From: Bidens hawaiensis
Lineage: Eukaryota > Streptophyta > Magnoliopsida > Asterales > Asteraceae
Direction of reading: 5' to 3'
NCBI GenBank assembly: GCA_021521415.1
Contig: JAIQDT010000188.1
Location: forward strand, 930,001-994,000
DNA length: 64,000 nucleotides
The translations under genes were made by a program, and so were the position numbers. Positions 59,880 through 64,000 of this stretch are shown in pieces; the stretch's first letter is position 1, and each line of letters starts with the position of its first letter. The notes beneath the pieces are model-generated. The model was not told the origin of the DNA and searched no databases. It saw only the letters and a list, made by a program, of their open reading frames with translations.

Positions 59880-62202
59880 TTATTCATTATCGTGCTCGGT
59901 ATGGTTTCTGCACTTCTCCATCACTCGAGGGGCTGCGAACAAAACACCAAATGTTTGATTCAAATCTTGAAAAGAATTAACATCTTGATTTTAGTTGAAT
60001 TTTCAATATTTTACCTAGGCCAATTGCATCTGAACTCTTCATTATCCTCATCCTCTTACAAGAGGCAATGAACATACTGCATCAAATGAATTTTTCATCA
60101 AGATCATGAAACTTCTGTCGAGAAATGTTATGGTTCGACTTTCAGTTTTCAACAACATGCAAAAGATTAACCAATAATGTTAATGGCTAAAACACTAAGG
60201 GAAGTGAAACTTACTCCCATGGAACATCACCAACCAGCATCCATTCACCATCTTTGTCTTCGTAGGTCAGTACATACTCGGAAGCATGGAGAAGATCCTT
60301 AAGTCGACTCTCACTTAATCCCTCTCTCGTACGAACACCATGGCTACCGTATTGACCTATAAAAAATCCAAATCATTATCATGTGAAAATGTCAAAAACA
60401 TACAAACAATAAAAAGCTCCTATGCGGGCTATTTTTGCTATAACATATGTAAAACTATACGCTCACAAGTAAACAATCCAATCACCATCTTTGTCTTCAT
60501 AGGTCACACTGCATATATATTTTTGCTATTACATATGTAAAACTACACGGTCACTAGTAAGCCTCGCAACCAGGGCTGGTTGGGCGACGAGTCAAAACGG
60601 GCTCGGGTCAAGCTCTGAGCAAAATGCGTCCGGGTCAAACGGACCATTTAAAAAGTAACTATTTGGTTCGGACCAAGACGGGCTCCAGTCAGAATGGCTT
60701 AGGGTAAAACAGGTTTGGTCGGTACGGATTCCAAACAATATATATTCCGGGTCAAAACTCATAACTAGTCGTTCAAAAAACTATCAGTTTGTTTAGGGTC
60801 AGGACGGATTCGAGTTAGAACGGGTTCGGGTCGATGCGATTTCAAAGCAAAATAAGTCCGGGTCAGAAAAATAGAAGTTGCATATTAGTTCAGGTCAAAA
60901 CGGAGTCCGGCCAAAATGGACTCTGATTTAAATGAGTATTTTAAAAAAAGAAATGTACCGTAATAGTCTCACCTTTATAATATTTTATGATAAGCCCAAG
61001 AAGCCCACAAAAGAAGGACCATACCTAAAGAACTAACCATAAATGCCCATGTTAGTTTATCTATAATAGTCTATGCATACATGTATGCAACTAAAACTAA
61101 AAGTTAACTTGTGCACAATAGATGCATACAAAAACAAACACTTTTCATGATCTGTTTTTTAAACTCCAAATCTGACACAAATTATCATACCTATCAAAAG
61201 TAGCTCTTATAAACATATTTTATATGGCATAAAAGACCAAGAAACAACTTATGATACGCATCAAGAATTAAAAGAGATTTACCAATTGTAAAACAGCTAA
61301 ACATTTTTTCAAGAGCCGAAGAAAGATCCAAATAGCACGAACAGGTCTCGAGATCCACTTTCCGCAAATATGGAGCTCCATCCATGCTGACCTTCACATA
61401 TAGGCAGCCGGGTCCCACCTTCGAATCACCGCCTTCTTCATTCTTTGTATGGCTAACCGCCATGGTGTTCTTTCTGAAAGATCGAATCGGAGGCCATCCT
61501 ACAACTTGTTCCCTGACCATAAACATGTAAACTTTAGCAACTCAAATATAAATAAAAGTAAACAAAAAAAAACACCAAAAAGTTAATTTATTAAATATTT
61601 TTGGGGTGTTACTTAAATTGCTTCCAAGTTCCAACTTTGACAATCAATTATTGAGTTGACTTTCTAAAGTCAAAGTAGACCTCTAATCTTGGAATCATGG
61701 ATAAGTAACATCATTTAAGAAACTCAAATTACTTACAACCCCTATCAAATTGTATAATAAGTTAAAAGAACCAAGATTACATGATCAGATTCTTGATAAT
61801 GAAAGTTGACTTTTAAAAGTCAAACAAACAACTAAACCAGCTTCTATACGTATAACATCATAATCTCCAAACACATAATCCTTACTTGGGATCAGAAGAA
61901 GAACCTTGACCATTCAACTTATCAGGAACCTGAGTCGTCTTCTTCTCCACTACACCAGTCTCATGCACAGACCCATGTTTGACCAAGCCAACGTCATCAC
62001 CCGCCAAAACCCACTTCCAAGAACCACCCTTGATTGCATCTGAGAAACCCCTTTTGGCTCCAGCCACCAAAACCACCTCTCTCTCCGGTGACTCAGAACC
62101 AGGCAAACCGAGTCTCAACTCAGTAGCTTTAAAGTTCAAATCTTTAGTATTATTATTGTTGGTTGTCTCATAAACTTGTCTCTCCATGTTTGCCTCTGAC
62201 AA
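59880..62202 (-). CDS. Aux/IAA auxin-response repressor, five exons
   Basis: Exons on the minus strand: 62202-61886, 61512-61283, 60356-60215, 60076-60015 and 59932-59880. All introns are GT-AG and the phases add up to 804 nt (267 residues plus TAA). Domain [15 protein letters not shown], with an LxLxL EAR motif that recruits TOPLESS. Domain [15 protein letters not shown], the degron that TIR1/AFB binds with auxin, intact. Domains III and IV (PB1): APYLRKVDL, then [16 protein letters not shown], and a C-terminal AIGL with a basic tail. The protein is nuclear and blocks ARF factors until degraded. The [10 protein letters not shown] stretch in domain IV resembles the IAA8/9/27 group, though a subgroup call needs a tree. 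PWD replaces the more common PWE in domain IV. Confidence 0.96.
60432..60560. repeat. Short duplication and exon-3 fragment within intron 2 of Aux/IAA gene
   Basis: A TTTTTGCTATAACATATGT-like block occurs at about 60432 and 60521. Between them, ATCACCATCTTTGTCTTCAT followed by AGGTCA (60481-60506) nearly repeats exon 3 at about 60246-60272. Confidence 0.7.
60560..60910. repeat. Degenerate GGGTCAAAACGG-type minisatellite in intron 2
   Basis: Variants of GGGTCA, CGGGTTCGGGTC and AAAACGGGCTC recur about every 20-40 bp. G-rich on the plus strand, that is C-rich in the transcript. Confidence 0.7.
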
Positions 62203-63740
62203 GCCTATGTAGTAGTAAGACTAATAATCTTGTTCTTTAATCAACATAGACATATATGAAAGAAATTATTTTTATTAAAGAGTTGCTTTGGTATCTCTGT
62301 AGCCCCTCCTCTTAATATTATTCCTATAGTATAGACTGTTGTTAAAAAGAATGGTGGAACAGGGAACATTTTTTGGGGAAGGTCACTGCCCAATGCTTTG
62401 TTATATTTGCATTGATGACGTCACTGGGACATGTACATTGTGGATTAAAGATTGTAACCTTATCTTAATTTGGTAAGTCTTGCTTTTGAAAATGCTTCAT
62501 TGGGTAATCCATGATGGATGACCGCTGATAAAAGGTGTAAATTGATGCTTAGTGGTGTTGTGGGGATAATGTTAGCTTAATCTACGCGGTTTTTAAACAA
62601 CTTAGTTTTACATTCATGATCGATGAATGTAAGCTAGTTAAAACAAGCTAGTTGTGCATATTGTTACTCGCTTATCTTCCATTTCAATGCAAACGCTATA
62701 CCTAGATAAAGATTTGAACTAAGTTGGATCGAACCCCAACCCAAAAACCTAAACCTAAGAAAAGACTAACATGTACCCAAATCAAAATAATTCAGGTTGG
62801 CTCTTGGGTTTGATTTATAGGTTTCAAGTCAAACCTAATAAGTTTTCATTTAAAACCTTGATATCATTATTAAGTATAGACTAAGGTTATCATAACTTCA
62901 CATTTTAGGCACCATGTACAAAAAAAAAACACTAGTCAACGCATTCCACCTATTATGGCTAATCGATTGTTTATTGTTTTTAGGCAAATTGGATTTTGAT
63001 AATCCCAACTAAATGCAATTGGCCGATTATAACCCCAACCGAGTTTATTCCCACTGGTGGTCCCAAATTCTAAAAAAAATTGGCTCTCAATGGTCCTTTA
63101 TTAAAAAAACCTATCGGTGTTAAGTTTTTTTTTTTTTTTTTCAAATTTCAAACTGAACTTTTATGGCTTTTGATCAGAGGGAGGATACAAGTCGATTGAT
63201 GTAAATCTTAGCTCCAAACGTCATGATTAGTGTTTCAAATCGGGTGTTTGAACTTCAAATTAACAAAGAGAGTTAATTGAAATTATGGTCCCTATGTTGA
63301 AACCAAAACACAGGTTTCAACCCCGTGTGCCATTTTCGCATATATGGGCCATGTGGTGGTCCATTTTTTTTTTGCAATCGGGACCCTGCCGTGAACCCAA
63401 TCTTTGTTTTTGTTTTTTTTTGCGAAAAGACCATTCAACCCTTCCAATTTGCAACCATGTGGTTTTAAGTACATGCAATTTGGACCCTCAGTCTATTAAC
63501 ATATATTCCCTCCAACAGTTTTAACCAACCGAATGTTGACTTTTTAGGGTTGACTATCTTTGACCCGTTGACCTTTATTGCAAGCTGCTTATTACAATAT
63601 ACTAAACATAAATAATCATAATCTTGACAATCTAAACTAATTATTTGTATAAATTTACCAAATAGACTTGAAATTAAAAATATACATAGTTTGACTATCT
63701 TAAGTCAAACTGTGACTTTACATAACATTAACAATTGAAA
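62203..63740. other. Upstream region of the Aux/IAA gene
   Basis: Contains the gene's 5' UTR and promoter near 62203-62500. The part 62950-63520 has the look of old dispersed repeat (runs of T, a GGTCCCTATGTTGAAAC-like phrase). Open frames around 63285-63524 are not supported as genes. Confidence 0.5.
62416..62423. promoter_or_regulatory. TGACGTCA palindrome upstream of Aux/IAA gene
   Basis: A perfect bZIP/TGA-factor core palindrome about 214 bp upstream of the start codon. Such TGACG elements occur in auxin- and stress-responsive promoters; use here is inferred. Confidence 0.5.
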
Positions 63741-64000
63741 CAGAAGGTGCATACATAGATGTATATACATTCAAATCCATACAATAAATACTATATAGAG
63801 TTTGACTTGTTAGGTCAAATCCATACAACACATACATACATACATACACTCACAAATACACATATACATACACACACACACATAAATACACAAAAACATA
63901 CATACATATACACAACCATCACATATATCTACACACATTGATATGCATACGTAGATATAAACATATACGCATACATAGATGCATACAGTTATGCATACAT
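63741..64000. repeat. CA/TA-rich compound microsatellite
   Basis: CATACATACATA, ACACACACACA and TACATA tracts run to the window end. Confidence 0.9.

Noticed and set aside
63285..63524. 79-codon open frame near the window end
   Set aside because: Lies in decayed repeat sequence with T-rich runs; no family resemblance.

Overview
This is a nuclear plant sequence, from a eudicot and most probably an asterid of the daisy family (Asteraceae). The evidence is two spliced plant regulatory genes (an Aux/IAA repressor and a SPEAR/SPOROCYTELESS-type EAR repressor), AT-rich spacers, and a dense nest of Ty1/copia and Ty3/gypsy LTR retrotransposons, Helitrons, a Harbinger element and MITEs. The family-level guess rests on recalled similarity of the copia 3' ORF and should be treated as inference. 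I see no tRNA, rRNA, CRISPR or organellar sequence.

Layout. 1-11430: a decayed Sirevirus-like copia element on the + strand, missing most of its 5' LTR (outside the window) and its 3' LTR; it has gag, pol and a long env-like third ORF, and carries a repeated 8-bp stem-loop motif (GCGAAGTT/AACTTCGC) in its leader and in the pol/env-like spacer. 11440-14950: a degenerate gypsy LTR and pol remnant on the - strand. 14955-34502: a nested complex. An old non-coding LTR element on the - strand (LARD-like; right LTR 32179-34502, left LTR truncated at 14955) was hit by a solo LTR (16187-18292, TSD ATAAA) and by a young, complete gypsy element (19780-29565, TSD GTAAA, uninterrupted 1465-codon gag-pol frame). 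34503-37470: a short direct duplication containing a second solo LTR (34921-37205, TSD CCTAC). 38068-39439: MITE-like elements and a Helitron.

40407-42424 (-) is a four-exon SPEAR/TIE-type gene whose exons I joined by hand into a 146-residue frame. A Harbinger element (42672-44530, TSD TAA) with a Myb-like ORF1 but no transposase sits about 250 bp upstream of its start codon. 44635-51342 is a spacer with two fragments of one repeat-borne coding family, a copia remnant split by a foldback element, a hairpin MITE and a second Helitron. 52003-58233 is a TIR-bounded DNA element (about 95-bp TIRs) containing a complete but frameshifted copia element on the - strand (52620-57993). 59880-62202 (-) is a five-exon Aux/IAA gene, hand-joined to 267 residues with all four family domains. 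The last 1.8 kb is its upstream spacer, ending in CA/TA-rich microsatellite.

How it fits together: only the Aux/IAA and SPEAR genes look like host genes; both encode EAR-type transcriptional repressors that act through TOPLESS corepressors, in auxin and TCP-related pathways respectively. Everything else is transposon-derived, and the target-site duplications allow a relative insertion order to be read directly from the sequence.
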